Below, one piece after another: positions 1 through 11,340 of a DNA stretch of 64,000 bases. The stretch comes from Isoetes taiwanensis (lineage: Eukaryota; Streptophyta; Lycopodiopsida; Isoetales; Isoetaceae): positions 23,718,874 to 23,782,873 of the forward strand of contig JAJEKV010000003.1 of NCBI GenBank assembly GCA_021234155.1, given 5' to 3'. The position numbers were made by a program, and so were the translations under genes. The notes beneath the pieces are model-generated. The model did no database searches. It saw nothing but the letters and a program-made list of their open reading frames with translations, and was not told where the DNA came from. Position 1 is the first letter of the stretch. The number at the start of each line of letters is the position of its first letter.

Positions 1-80
1 AGTAAAATAATAGTACTTGTTATCTTATTGTAATCTGGTTGTACTCTTATTGTTATCTTATTGTAATCTTATTGTTATCA

Positions 81-190
81 GGTATACATAACCTTTTGTA
101 ATACACATAACCATAGTATGCAACAGGTATACATAACCTTTTGTAATACACATAACCATACTATAAGTATTGAGGTATACATAACCCTCC
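81..190. repeat. Short tandem repeat, about 46-bp unit
   Basis: A unit starting GGTATACATAACC begins at 81, 126 and 173; the third copy is truncated. Units 1 and 2 differ at only a few bases. The upstream 80 bases also contain short reiterations of TTGTTATCTTATTG type. No gene is seen here. Confidence 0.75.
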
Positions 191-604
191 AAGGTATACT
201 ATATAAAAATTATTCCAACTTGTCTTCAGAATTCCAACTTTAATGAAACTCTGCTTCTAACAACAGATTTGATTCTTTGTTCTTGGTATTGTGGGATGCC
301 ATCTGTATTGTGGGTCTGCTCAGGTTTTGTCCTACAAGGAAAGGAAAACGGGAGGAGGTTGACGGAGCCGGTCATGCAGGAGAATGAGGATGGCTCTTAG
401 GTAATGTTTTTTTCCTTCAGTTTTCCTTCCAACAACAAAGCTGTGTACGAAAGAGGTCATGAATCCATCTCTTAACTCCATTGGATATGGGGGTAGTGCG
501 AGCCACCTTCAAATGTGAAGCTAGGTGAATGCTTTTTTCTTCTTCCATTGTTACTTTTTACATGTTTTGCTTCCAATATCGGAGCTATATAGACACACTT
601 GAAT

Positions 605-1000
605 TGACAAGATCTGAATCTTTGTCGTAAGGTTTCTCTTCTAAAGATGTTACCTTTCTTATATGTTTTTTGCTTTTTTAGGCCTCACAGCAACTATGGG
701 CAAAATCCCCAAACTAATTTCTTCCTCAGTTTATTGGAAGGGCATTTGACAGGTAAAGTATGCACACGTTATTTTTGAGGTCTCTATGGTAATAAATAAC
801 CACTTGACATAAAATGCGCTAATTGTTGAATCAGTAGGATCTAAATCCTATCTTGCCATAAGATTTCCCTTTTAAAGAGATCTTATTTTCTGATTTTTTG
901 TTCTTCCTTTCTATATATATTAGGCCTCCCAAGAATCATGGACAACATCGCCAAATTGATTTCTTCCTCCATAGTTTATTCGAAGAGACTCCATAGTTTA
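605..1000 (+). repeat. Diverged direct duplication
   Basis: Bases of about 605-760 resemble about 835-1000. Each copy has a T-rich stretch ending in TTAGGCCTC, then an exon-like segment containing AATTTCTTCCTC or GATTTCTTCCTCC followed by GTTTATT. The T-rich tract plus AG looks like a splice acceptor, so this may be a duplicated exon of an unidentified captured gene. Divergence is substantial. Confidence 0.4.
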
Positions 1001-1410
1001 TTCGAAGGTCTATGTGGCAAAAAATTAAGGCTTGACAAAAAAATGCCTGGATTCTTTTGCTGCCAGCTAGTCTGTAGTCATTTTAGCAACTCCACCTTTT
1101 GGTTGTTCCTCAATCTCAATTGTTGATAGGTTGGATCAGTTCTTTCGTAAAGGTATTTTCTGTCTTTCGAAGACTTATTCTTAAGTCTACATCTACTTTG
1201 TTCTCTTTATCTCACCAATGCCATGGTAATTGCAGAGCTAATGTAGCATTTCTTCCTATGCTCTTTTCTCGCTTTCTATCGAGGGGTCGAGAGCTTCGCT
1301 TTATTTGACAAACTTTCTTTGAGTATTAAGTTTAAGTAATATTAGTTAGAAGGAAACATTGGCTGCTCTATAAATAGCACAAATTTAAGATTAATAAATT
1401 GATTAACATA

Positions 1411-1632
1411 CTTCATAGTCTTCTTGCGAGTATTCCGCAATTTTTCTTTGCAGACTTAAGCTTGTCATTTGTTATAGATTGAAGATGTGTAAGTTGCAAT
1501 ACCAGTAAATATTGCAAAAAACTTCATAGTCTTCTTGCAAACATTCTAGAATTTTTCTTTGCAGACTTAAGTTTGTCATTTGGTCCAGATTGGAGATGTG
1601 TAAGCTACAATACCAGTAAATATTGCAATGTC
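1411..1632. repeat. Tandem duplication, 111-bp unit
   Basis: Two adjacent copies start with CTTCATAGTCTTCTTGC at 1411 and 1522 and end with ACCAGTAAATATTGCAA. They differ at roughly a tenth of positions. This is noncoding sequence inside the H1 Helitron. Confidence 0.75.
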
Positions 1633-2776
1633 AAATATAAGTCTATACACCACTTGGAAATTCTACATCTTCACGTTTATGTCCTAGAGCAAAACTGCTT
1701 CATTGTGGGTTTTAGTTTCTGTCAGAATTAACATCTTTGGATTGCAGCAAGTGGGGATTGTCAGTCCATGTGGAAAGTCCATCTTTTTAAGGGTGAGCTT
1801 CTATATCTGTTGTAATGCATGCAAAGGATTCAAAATTTCAACTGCAATGCTACATTGTCCCTCTTCTGCAATAAAAATTCGAGTTGCAATGGCAAGTAGT
1901 ATTATTATTATGCACATGTTTGGGGCACTCTAGAAAGAAAAAAAATCACGTAATGATGTATGCAGTTTAGTCACCTTCGACTATAGCCAGTCGCATTTGG
2001 AATTATTTCTAAGTTATAATTACAATATCAAAAATTTTACTGTCAGGATGTGGCATTTCCATCTTGATCATTGATATGTAGTTTTAAAAAAGAACAGAGT
2101 AATATCTTCATGTCAATAAAGAAAGTTAGGTACTACAAACGGCAATGCAAGAATATAATTCCTAAGCTGATTATTTTTTTAGGTATGTCATCAAATATAC
2201 ATAGGTCCCTAACTATTTCATTGGCAAAAACCAACACCATCACAACAACTATATAGTTATTTCACATTTTCTTATGAGAGTAAAAATTTGCTTCCTTATA
2301 AAATAATCTATGCCCAGCTACAATGACATACAAAGGGAACTTTTTTTCTGACACCATTGGGCACATGTTGTATTGATTTGTATATAAGAAGAAAAAGAGT
2401 TGACATGAATGTTTAATGAGTGGAAAGATAACATGAACATAATATCATTTGCAATTGCTTAGAGATGCTAAGGAAGAGAATTTTTACGCCTGCAAAAAGA
2501 TATGGGAAATCAAATTTGCATCGTGATAACATGCTGTAAAAAAAGAAATTATGCCAATGAGAACTTTTCTACTTGAAACATGAACTCTGATCATAATAAA
2601 ACATAACTATTATTGCAAGCACTAGCAATGAGACACACAAGGCATTTATGTTTGCATAAATGTTCTAGACGTTAGAGGCACTAGCTATAACAAGTGCAAA
2701 TTTTTTTTATCTTTAGTAGACTTTATAAAATTAAATGCACTATTTTCATTACTTTTTTATTTATGCCCAATGAAAA

Positions 2777-2804
2777 GCCCAGCAACGCTGGGCACTTTTT
2801 CTAG
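2777..2804 (+). other. Helitron 3' terminus (hairpin + CTAG)
   Basis: GCCCAGC, loop AAC, GCTGGGC forms a 7-bp perfect stem at 2777-2793. It is followed by ACTTTTT and CTAG (2801-2804), then T. A hairpin about 10 bases before a CTRR end, with a T after it, is the defining 3' signature of Helitrons. The same hairpin and spacer recur at 8323-8350. Confidence 0.85.
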
Positions 2805-3244
2805 TATAGTAATAAAAGCAAAATGTAGTGTGTGCACAACATCTCGGCCGTCAATTTTTTTCCCAGAACTTTCATTTTGAGCCGTTCAGTTGTTAGTTAT
2901 TATTTTGACCTTTCGGGTAGGTCTGGATTGCACCATAACCTTCCTAATTGCTTTCTCTGCCGAACATGCGCCGGTGGTGTGCATAATAGCTTCAGCCGCT
3001 GGTCTGATCATAATGTCGGATCTTCTGCTGATAAAGATAAATTGGTTAAATATTTTACAGCAGTGTTCATCAATTCGGCATCTCATGGCATCCCTAATTT
3101 ATCTATTAACTCCTGTAAGAAGAAAAGAAAGTTTGATTTCAGAAGGACGGTGGCTTATGTTATGGAGCAAAGGATGCAAATACATAGCAAATAGCCCAAC
3201 TCATTTGCCTAGCTGTGACCCTCTTTTCTAACCTCATAACCACT

Positions 3245-3462
3245 TCTTTCAGGTCTATTCTTCTCTTCTTCTTGCCCTGGCTAAATTCATTTGGCAATCC
3301 CAATTCCGCCACTTCTAATTCCAACGGCTGTGAATTCTATGAAGGAAAAGTATGGCACGAAAGACGGCATCCTGTTTTCCACTCCTTTGAGCATCCAGTC
3401 AGATATGCTCTTGTGGACCCACCGGACTGGTTTCAGTCTTGTAGACAAGACAGAATGATTTG
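3245..3462 (+). pseudogene. Captured exon of a DUF1365-family protein
   Basis: In the frame starting at 3215, the translation contains GCEFYEGKVWHERRHPVFHS, then FEHPVRYALVDPPDWFQS. DUF1365 proteins begin with a conserved Y-E-G-x-V-x-H-x-R, then H-x-F-x-Y-x-V-R-Y-x-L-x-D pattern, which this matches closely. A hydrophobic stretch (SILLFFLPWL) precedes it, as in plant members, which carry an N-terminal membrane segment. The usual L-D after A-L-V-D is replaced by P-P, and a stop follows about 15 codons later. Only this N-terminal exon is recognisable. The function of the intact family is poorly defined. Confidence 0.6.
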
Positions 3463-3889
3463 ATCAAGATTTTGAAGCATTTATTCGCATTATGCATGTG
3501 AAGACAGGATATGCTCTTAGAAGAAAAACCCAGGTCAGCTCTATTTTGCATTTATCTCTAATGTACGTTCCTATTGTCAAGTGTTGCATTAACATCTTTC
3601 TTGAATTTAGATTTTCATCTGGATAAAATCGTAACTCATTCTGCACTAGATAGCAAGTGTTCTAGATTGATTCGGAACTTACAACTTTATACACAGTTTT
3701 GGATTGTCTGGTGGATGAATTATCCAAATCTGATTCGGTTTTCATTTATCATTAGGTGTTAGGTGTTTCCTGGTTGAAGTCTTTGTCAAATAGAAATGCA
3801 TCTCAAAATGACTTGATCTATCATGATTTACCTGTCATCATGGTCTCATCATGGTCTGACTTTAATAAAAGAGATGGTGTCGTGTTTAG

Positions 3890-6150
3890 GCCTATAGGCA
3901 GTCAATGTTGTAACTCAATGGAACAATAAGCCCACTGTAAGGTGCCAACTTCAATCTCATCTCAATGATTTGTGCAGTGCTAATGATTTGTGCAGTTGTG
4001 AATGTGCAAGGCTTTTTTGAAGTTCTTCCTGTAATTGCACAAGGTTATTTTTGTTTCTACTCTTTTGAAACCATATCCTTCCATTTAAGTAGCATTGCAG
4101 GCAGTGATGATAGTTTTTTCAGTTACAGGTACGGGCTTTAGAGAGCATTAAACAGAAATGATATAGAGTGATTGCATAAGGAAGCATATTGAGGGGTAAA
4201 CACAAGAGGCATTGGCTGGGTTGCTTCATGCCGTTTTGTTTCACAGGCAATGTATACTAGCATTCAAAGTTCTAGATAATTATTTTAGGCTTTCTTACAT
4301 GCTAAGCTTGGATGTACCTTTTAGGAAGCAAATGGAAATCCAGATATTATTACACAATGCCCAAGCTAGACAGAATAACGATAAGAGGTTCTTAGCTGCC
4401 AAGGGGTGATATCTTCGTTGGACATTAGCATGGCCTGATCGTCTGAACCACTGCACTATCGTTTAGGTGAATTGGTTCACATGAACAAATTGTCGTAAGT
4501 TTAGCTATCGCAGCAGGCTTTTGAACACGGTCTCTTCCTTCAAAATGTGGTCAGTATAATGCTTCAAAACTTATGATCGCCTATAGGCAGTCAATGTTGT
4601 AAATCAATGGAACAATAAGCCCACTGTAAGGTGCCAACTTCAATCTCATCTCAATGATTTGTGCGGTGCTAATGATTTGTGCAGTTGTGAATGTGCAAGG
4701 CTTTTTTGAGGTTCTTCCTGTAATTGCACAAGGTTATTTTTGTTTCTACTCTTTTGAAACCATATCCTTCCATTTAAGTAGCATTGCAGGCAGTGATGAT
4801 AGTTTTTTCAGTTACAGGTACGGGCTTTAGAGAGCATTAAATAGAAATGATATAGAGTGATTGCATAAGGAAGCATATTGAGGGGTAAACACAAGAGGCA
4901 TTGGCTGGGTTGCTTCATGCTATAAGCCCGGTAATGTCTCAAGTGCCTTTCTTCTGCAGTCTTGATTTTTTTCCTTATTCCTTACAGTCATCTTAATTAG
5001 TGAGTATGCTTCATGAAGGATTGTATCTATGCAGCCTTCTCATCCTTATCTGCATCAGTGCTAGATGTCTAACCAGACTTAAGAACACATTATTTGAACT
5101 TCCTTCTGTAGCTGTGTTCCTTATCTTATATCGAAAATGCAAGTATATCTCCAGTTGCAGCGCATCTATTATTCCTTTATTCAATTAAATTTGCGAACAA
5201 TAAGAAGTTCTTGGCTGCCAAGGGGTGATATTTTCGTTGCACATTTGAATTTAGAACCTTTGGTTGGAAAGGCGGGATGTTATTATAGATTGAAACTTAA
5301 AGTATATGCATGCAGGCTTGGATTGCAAGGTACAACATCTCGGGTTATAAAGCAGGAGACACCCTTTGTAAGCTGTCTTTCTGCATTTTTACTATTCTTT
5401 CTGTCCTTCACAGAAAACTTTGTTTCCTTTCGTGTCTGGTCTTGTATCAGGTTTATCACAAAGCAAGGTGGTTCATAGGCACGTTGACAATACCTGAAAT
5501 ACCATTGTCATGCATTTTGAAATACACTATTGGTTCTGCATGTGTTTGGAGCAAAGCATTGTAGATTGTAATTTACAGTCTGGAGCTCTGTTTTGGTCTC
5601 AAAAGCTTGCCTTCTGTATGCCATGTTGTCAAATTGCCTGCTCTCTCACCCACAATGGTACTTATATCTATCCCATGTGCTTTTCTTTTATGACTTCAAT
5701 TTTTGAACTCCAATATCAATATGCGTGTTATACAAAACCAAGGTAATATTGTTGTTGCACATTTTTAACTTTCTGACTCTTATCTTATATCCAAGATGCA
5801 AATATATCTCCAGTTGCAGCCACATCTATTATTCCTTTATCTCAATTGATTAAATTTGCGAACGATAAGAGGTTCTTAGCTGCCACGGGGTGATATCTTC
5901 GTTGGACATTAGCATGGCCTGATCGTCTGAACCACTGCACTATCGTTTAGGTGAATTGGTTCACATGAACAAATTGACGTAAGTTTAGCTATCGTAGCAG
6001 GCTTTTGAACACGGTCTCTTCCTTCAAAATGTGGTCAGTATAATGCTTAAAAACTTATGATTGCCTATAGGCAGTCAATGTTGTAACTGAATGGAACAAT
6101 AAGCCCACTTTAATGTGCCAACTTCAATCTCATCTTAATGATTTGTGCGG
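3890..6150 (+). repeat. Overlapping direct duplications inside H2
   Basis: Three overlapping duplications. Segment 3890-4235 recurs at 4579-4920 (offset 689) at about 98 percent identity; both contain GCCTATAGGCAGTCAATG. Segment 4379-4660 recurs at 5863-6150 (offset 1484), both starting GATAAGAGGTTCTTAGCTGC. Segment 5120-5235 recurs at about 5778-5890, both with ATATCTCCAGTTGCAGC. The pieces look like repeated intron and exon blocks of one unidentified gene, duplicated in direct orientation. Confidence 0.8.
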
Positions 6151-6918
6151 TGTGTATTTGTCATTATCATTCCTGTCTGTATGCTATTTCATAATTAAAC
6201 CGTAGATATGAGTTTCTCTTGCTGCAGAATCGTTACAGCGTTACACAAGTATTACACAACGTATTATGTTGAAAGGGAGACTGACCACGATATTCCTATT
6301 GTTGCTCTTACAGCTCAAACATCATGTGAAGAAAGACCATAGAGCTTGCTTTTATATGGATACTAATTTCAACTTTTATTAATGTATGTATGTGTTTATA
6401 AGTGTTTAAAATTCCTTTTCTCTTTGTTTTGAATTAAATCACATTGGCATGCAGTAGCAGCCTGATGACATTACATCTCTTTTGGGTTCAAGGTTTCCAT
6501 CTCTATAAATAAATCTAAGAAATTATAGCATCTGAGGTTATCCTCAGACCAGAAAAGCTATTACAGTATTCTTGGGAAAGTAGACAGACGTTATATCCTG
6601 GGATGGCAGATATTAATCTGGACAACATCTATCTATGGCAATTATGATGGAAACAACAATCTTTCTGCATTTGATATTTATTTAAGTGCAATACTTTGGA
6701 GCAGTATACAACTTGATGATGCATTTGCGAAGCATTTTGAAGAAATGATTGTGCTTTTAACATATTGAAGATGATGATATTGATATATATGGAAATCTGA
6801 GCTTGCAAAAGCAGACGGCACACAAAGGTGGAACACAAGTAAGAAGATTAAAATATAAAAAAATGTGCAAGATATGCTAAGATATGCTTCTTTAGAAGGT
6901 CATGCAAACCGCTTGTAG

Positions 6919-7290
6919 TTGGGACGTAAGGAAAGATCACACATTGTTAACTTGCATGGGTTTCTAGCCAGGTCTTATATTCTTGCATTTTGCAATGATT
7001 CTCCAGATGCTTTCATTGAAAACATCAATAGTGCCACTCATAACACTGTTTTGTACTTTATTGCTCCTGCTCTTTGCATCAAGTACCAAGCGAGATTTCT
7101 ATCGACTTTCAGAGCTTTGTCTCATAGCCAACATATAGAGCAAGATTACTTAAACCTTAACTTTGTGAGACATGTAATTATATATTCATTGTCAGAGGCG
7201 CAACCTATTTATATGGAGAAGCTTTCCGATTGCTTTATAATGTTTGCCTCATTCCATGCCATGTTGATGGGGTGCATGGGCGCAATGTAA
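6919..7290 (+). CDS. Hypothetical 123-aa ORF
   Basis: This 123-codon frame is long for this AT-rich sequence, but I recognise no family. It uses a non-ATG-like region upstream and is followed by noncoding sequence. It lies inside a Helitron that carries gene fragments, so it may be a retained exon. It may equally be chance. Confidence 0.15.
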   Translation: MGRKERSHIVNLHGFLARSYILAFCNDSPDAFIENINSATHNTVLYFIAPALCIKYQARFLSTFRALSHSQHIEQDYLNLNFVRHVIIYSLSEAQPIYMEKLSDCFIMFASFHAMLMGCMGAM

Positions 7291-7299
7291 AAAATAACC

Positions 7300-8322
7300 A
7301 AGGATTATACGTCCTTGACTTTTCTAAGGATCACCAAATTATCTTAGAATAGATCACCATCATTATCTCAGCTTTCTATAAGCTCTATAAAAGACCCAAT
7401 TTATTGGGCTTTCAATTTATAAGTTATTAGTTATGATTTTATGGCTACATGATGATAGCTTTAGATATCCAAAACATTGGACATTTCGTTTGTAATGTCT
7501 ACAAGATGCATATCTTTTGCCTCATGCTATGCGAAATGCTTTACAAAATGTATTGTTATGTAAGCTAAATCTCTCTTTTTCCCAAAAAAAAAAACCTCAT
7601 CAAATCCATTTGTGTTATCATAATGCCTTAACAAGATTAAGAACACCGGGGCAAACCCTACCCATCCCTTACAACTTCTTAAAACCAAGAACCATACCCC
7701 AATGTTATCTTTAAATTAGGGTTGGCAATGTCCTACAAAAAACAATTATGGAGTCTGATTCAAAAAATGACACCAAATGTGTGCGATGCGAAGAGCTATT
7801 TATACAATGTTAGTATTTGTTTGTTTTTTTACCAAGACGGATAGAAAATAAAATATAGTTCCAAAAAAATGTATTCGATATTAGAATTGCATTCGAGTCA
7901 AAACAACATTTTTGCATTCTTCAGTTACCTTCGACGTGCTTCACCACCCCCTCCAACATAAATAAATCCTTGCAACTTCATCTTTCTCAAAAAAAATGCA
8001 CCTCTCCTGTAAATAAGATAGTATCATAAAAAACAATCTACAAAAATGTAATATTTATATAACCACAAACAATAGAAGACATGAAATACAAAGCACTGCT
8101 AGACACACATTACTTTGCTCTACTTACATGACATCTTTCACAACTGTATTATCAAACTGTATTATTTTCCCATTTCTTGACAAACAACTGCTAACGCTTG
8201 AGAGCACTGGGTTTCATCATATTTATTAAGATACAACCTATATGCAACTCAATTCGACAAGATAGTCATTGCCCTCACACAACTTTTGTAATAAAATTCC
8301 AACATTTCATGCCTTACGAAAA
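7300..8322. other. Noncoding AT-rich 3' region of H2
   Basis: No reading frame above 65 codons and no recognisable domain. The sequence is A-rich with several short poly-A runs. It precedes the Helitron hairpin. Confidence 0.6.
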
Positions 8323-8350
8323 GCCCAGCAACGCTGGGCACTTTTTCTAG
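8323..8350 (+). other. Helitron 3' terminus (hairpin + CTAG)
   Basis: The hairpin GCCCAGC-AAC-GCTGGGC lies at 8323-8339, then ACTTTTT and CTAG at 8347-8350, followed by T. It is identical over 28 bases to the terminus at 2777-2804. The base after CTAG begins copia sequence that is also present, uninterrupted, in the second copy at 52305. Confidence 0.88.
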
Positions 8351-10380
8351 TATACCATATAAACGATTATAGACCCATATGGCATGATACGTCTACACTT
8401 CCCCGTCATGCCATATTTCTTCCTTCGATATGCAAAGTATCTGTGTAAACAACTTCAGCTTCCGTTCTTGTCATCGCAAGTCCGCTGCTTGATATGATGT
8501 TTCTACATATTGCATTATTAATTCATTCTTTGCAATGAGATCTCTTATGAAATGAACACGTAATTCAATATGTTTGGTTCTTTTCAGAGTGCACCGGATT
8601 CTTTGCTATAGCAATACAAATTAGGCTATCTCGTCAAAAGTATTGTAGGATTGGACCGAGATATACCTATCTCGTTTAATAGTCTTCTCACCCATACAAT
8701 TTCTTTAGTTGCTAGCGAAGAGGCCGAGTATTCAAACTTCAGAGAAGACATAGCAACAGATGATTGTTTTTACTCCTCCATGATATTAGACCTCCCCGCA
8801 AGCATTAAAGCATAGCCGGAAGTGGATCTTCTAGCATCTAGATCACCGCCCAATCTGCATCGTAATATGCAAACAAAACCAAGTTGTCGAGTTAAAAGTG
8901 ATTCCATCGTTTTTCGTGCCTTTTAAGTATCTTAAGATTCGTTTGGCTGCAAACCCAATGTCCTCTGCCTAGATTGTTGTTATATCCGCTTAACAAAATA
9001 CCGCAAAGGCAATATCTCGGGCGTGTAATTGTTTGCCACATAAAGCGCATAACCTATGAGCTCCCTCACATGGAATATTTTCCATTTCCTTCTTTTCTTC
9101 ATCCTAAGATGGACATAAATTTGTTGATATTTTATAACCCGCCGTGGTGTATTCACCGGTTTTGAATTTTCTAATCCAAACCTCATTATCATATCATATT
9201 TTCAATATTTCGAAGTCCGACAAAGTCCGAGCATTCTTTTTCCTTATCTCTACTCATTTCAATTCCCAAGAACTGCTTTTTAATTCTCCAAGATCTGTCA
9301 TTTTAAATCTTTTCTGAAGAATTTGCTTGCATTTATCTAGGCATCTCATGCAATTCGATACCATTATGCAGTCATCTACGTACAAAGCAATAATGCAAAA
9401 TTTAACCTTTCCTTGCTCCCTCAGATATTTATCTATGCACTTATACCACTCCCTAGGTGCTTGTCTTAAACCATAAACTGCACGTTTTAATTTCTACATG
9501 TTACTTCCTTCCCCAAAGCCTGGAGCTTGCTTCATATATATCTCTTCCCCAGAAATTTGCATTTAGAAATGCAGTTTTCACATCCATATGATGTATGTCA
9601 AGTTTGAGTGCATTTGCTAGAGCTAACACAAGTCTAATACTTGTTAATTTGACAATTGGGGAGTATGTCTCTTCATAATCAATTCCTTTCTTTTGTGAAA
9701 AACCTGAGCAACCAGTCTAGCTTTATACCTTTTGGTCCCATCAGAATTTGTTTTAATTCTATAAATCCACTTATTCCCAATCACATTCTTACCTGTTGGA
9801 GATTCTGCTAGCTCATATGTAGTTTGTTTCTTTAAAGGAATCCATCGCCTTTTAGCCATTCCGACGCTTTTTCCGAGTTCACAACTTCTTCAAATGATTT
9901 CGGGGTATCGGGTCCAAACACAGCCATCAATGATGGAAACCTAACTGGAGGTTTCCCAATCCTTCTACTTTTTCCTGTGCCATATCTTCCATACACTTCA
10001 GGGTCATAGTCTATACCTGTATCTTTAAGCTTTTCTGTCTCTGTCTTCCTTTTTCTTTGCCTAGTCTCTGTGACCGGCACTGCTGATTCTGCTTGTGGCG
10101 CCTCACTATCCTCATTAACATTGTCTTCATTCTCTTCATCAGAGTCAAAGTTAGAAATATCTAAATTGCCATCATGCACAATATATTTTTCTACTTTCTC
10201 ATGCCATATTGGAGCTTCAATTTCATGCCTATCTTTGTAAAATTTGCTTTCATCGAATATAACATCCCTACTCGTTATTATTTTCTTTGTTTTGGGTATG
10301 AAGACTCTATAACCTTTTGATTCTTCATCATAGACGACTAGAAAACCTATTTCTGCTCTATCATCTAGTTTAAGTCTCAT
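8351..10380 (-). pseudogene. Ty1/copia pol: integrase C-end, RT and RNase H remnant (copy 1)
   Basis: Reading leftwards from 10380: an integrase-RT linker (RLKLDDRAEIG, YRVFIPKTKKIITSRDVIFDE) rich in acidic residues, then the RT start (NVIGNKWIYRIKTNSDGTKR, YKARLVAQ). Next come the RT end (MRFGLENSKPVNTP, 9192-9150) and the RNase H tail near 8450-8700 (HIELRVHFIRDLIAKNELI in pieces). INT before RT is the copia order. The frame breaks repeatedly, often at CAG or CTG sites where the second copy reads differently, so part of the damage may be sequencing error. The Helitron end at 8350 cuts the element a few codons before its stop codon; the 3' LTR is not seen on this side. Confidence 0.8.
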
Positions 10381-10383
10381 TTC

Positions 10384-11312
10384 TTATGGAATATGAACAT
10401 ATGTCAAACACCCATATGCTTTGAAATAATCATATGCACGAGTCATTTTAGTACATGTCCATATTTCTTCAGCGATATTTCCATTCAAGCTACTTGATGG
10501 CAACCTATTTTGTATAAAAAACACAGCTTTGACTGCTTCTTCCCAGGGGTAATTTGGTAAGCCTGCAAACTTTATCATTGATCTTACAGCATCTAAAACT
10601 GTTCTATTTTTCCTTTCTGCAACACCATTTTGTTGCGGACTATATGTGAGTTGCCTTTTTATTCCATGCTCAAGACAAAACGATCTAAAACTTCTTGAAA
10701 GATATTTCCCTACTCTATCTCGTTTCTAATGCATTTAAGTTTACAACCTGTCTGTCTTTCCATTTCACGTACGTACAACTTAAATGTAGATAACAAATAG
10801 CACTTTCCCATTCTACTAAAATCGTCAATAAAAGATATATAATACCTTTTACCTGTTTTTCCATGCACATTCAATAGACCACAAAGATCTAAATGTACTA
10901 GGTCGAGGGGACCCTTGGCCCTTTTCTTTGATCTGCTAAATGACAATTTAGTCAATTTTCGTAACATGCAGCCTGGACAAATGAATTTCTCATCTATATC
11001 ATCTTCCCCATTAATAAATCCATCTCATCATGTATTTAATGTTATTCATATGCGTGATGAGCCACCTATGGTGCCAAGTTGATGATTTAGTCAATGACAA
11101 CACATTTATACTTTTGAAGACTTTATTTGAAAACTGAAATAGATTGCCTACACGCTTTGCAAAGAATTTTAGTTCCCCTTCAAGCAAAACCTTACAGCCT
11201 TTTTTTGTTAAATCTAATCTCATATCCTAAATCCACCAATTGACTTACGGATATAAGATTTTTATGCAAACCCCTAACACAAACAATGTTGAGACTTTTA
11301 TAATAACTCTTA
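10384..11312 (-). pseudogene. Ty1/copia GAG-pre-integrase and integrase core (copy 1)
   Basis: At 11223-11011 the frame carries the pre-integrase region (YEMRLDLTKKGCKVLLEG, then TWHHRWLITHMNNIKY, a garbled W-H-R-R-L-G-H-M). At 10967-10710 it carries the core start: GPLDLVHLDLCG with the first catalytic Asp, and YYISFIDDFSR. At about 10690-10620 comes the conserved SPQQNGVAERKNRT with the catalytic Glu. At 10578-10384 lies NYPWEEAVKAVFFIQNRLPS. Upstream gag is absent because a Helitron end (CTAG at 11313-11316) interrupts the element here. Confidence 0.8.
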
Positions 11313-11340
11313 CTAGAAACGTGTGCCCGGCGATGCCGCA
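11313..11340 (-). other. Helitron 3' terminus, minus strand
   Basis: Read on the minus strand, a GC-rich hairpin of CGGC-ATC-GCCG type is followed by ACACGTTT, CTAG and T. The stem is imperfect here and reads differently in the second copy (55261-55285), as at other C-G-rich triplets. The original stem was probably longer. It sits exactly where copia coding sequence stops, which supports an insertion boundary. Confidence 0.65.

Larger units (their letters stand above)
1..2804 (+). mobile_element. Helitron, 3' portion (H1)
   Basis: The right end shows the classic Helitron 3' terminus: a GC-rich hairpin (2777-2793), a short spacer, CTAG at 2801-2804, then T. The 5' end lies outside the window. 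The interior is AT-rich with only short broken reading frames, which I do not recognise. It holds small tandem duplications (listed separately) and exon-like stretches near 681-760 and 930-1300. No Rep or helicase motif is visible, so this would be a non-autonomous copy. The terminus is well supported; assigning everything back to base 1 to the element is inference. Confidence 0.5.
2805..8350 (+). mobile_element. Non-autonomous Helitron (H2)
   Basis: The 3' terminus at 8323-8350 is clear. The 5' edge is inferred: directly after the H1 terminus comes TATAGTAATAAAAGC and then, at about 2845, CTCGGCCGTCAAT. That motif also lies near the 5' end of the Helitron ending at 32537. A canonical 5' TC preceded by A is not evident, so the start may be off or may overlap the H1 end. 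The 3' end abuts copia pol at 8351. Contents are a DUF1365 exon (3245-3462), direct duplications (3890-6150), exon-like pieces between plausible GT and AG sites, and a long noncoding stretch at 7300-8320. No Rep or helicase is seen. Confidence 0.55.
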
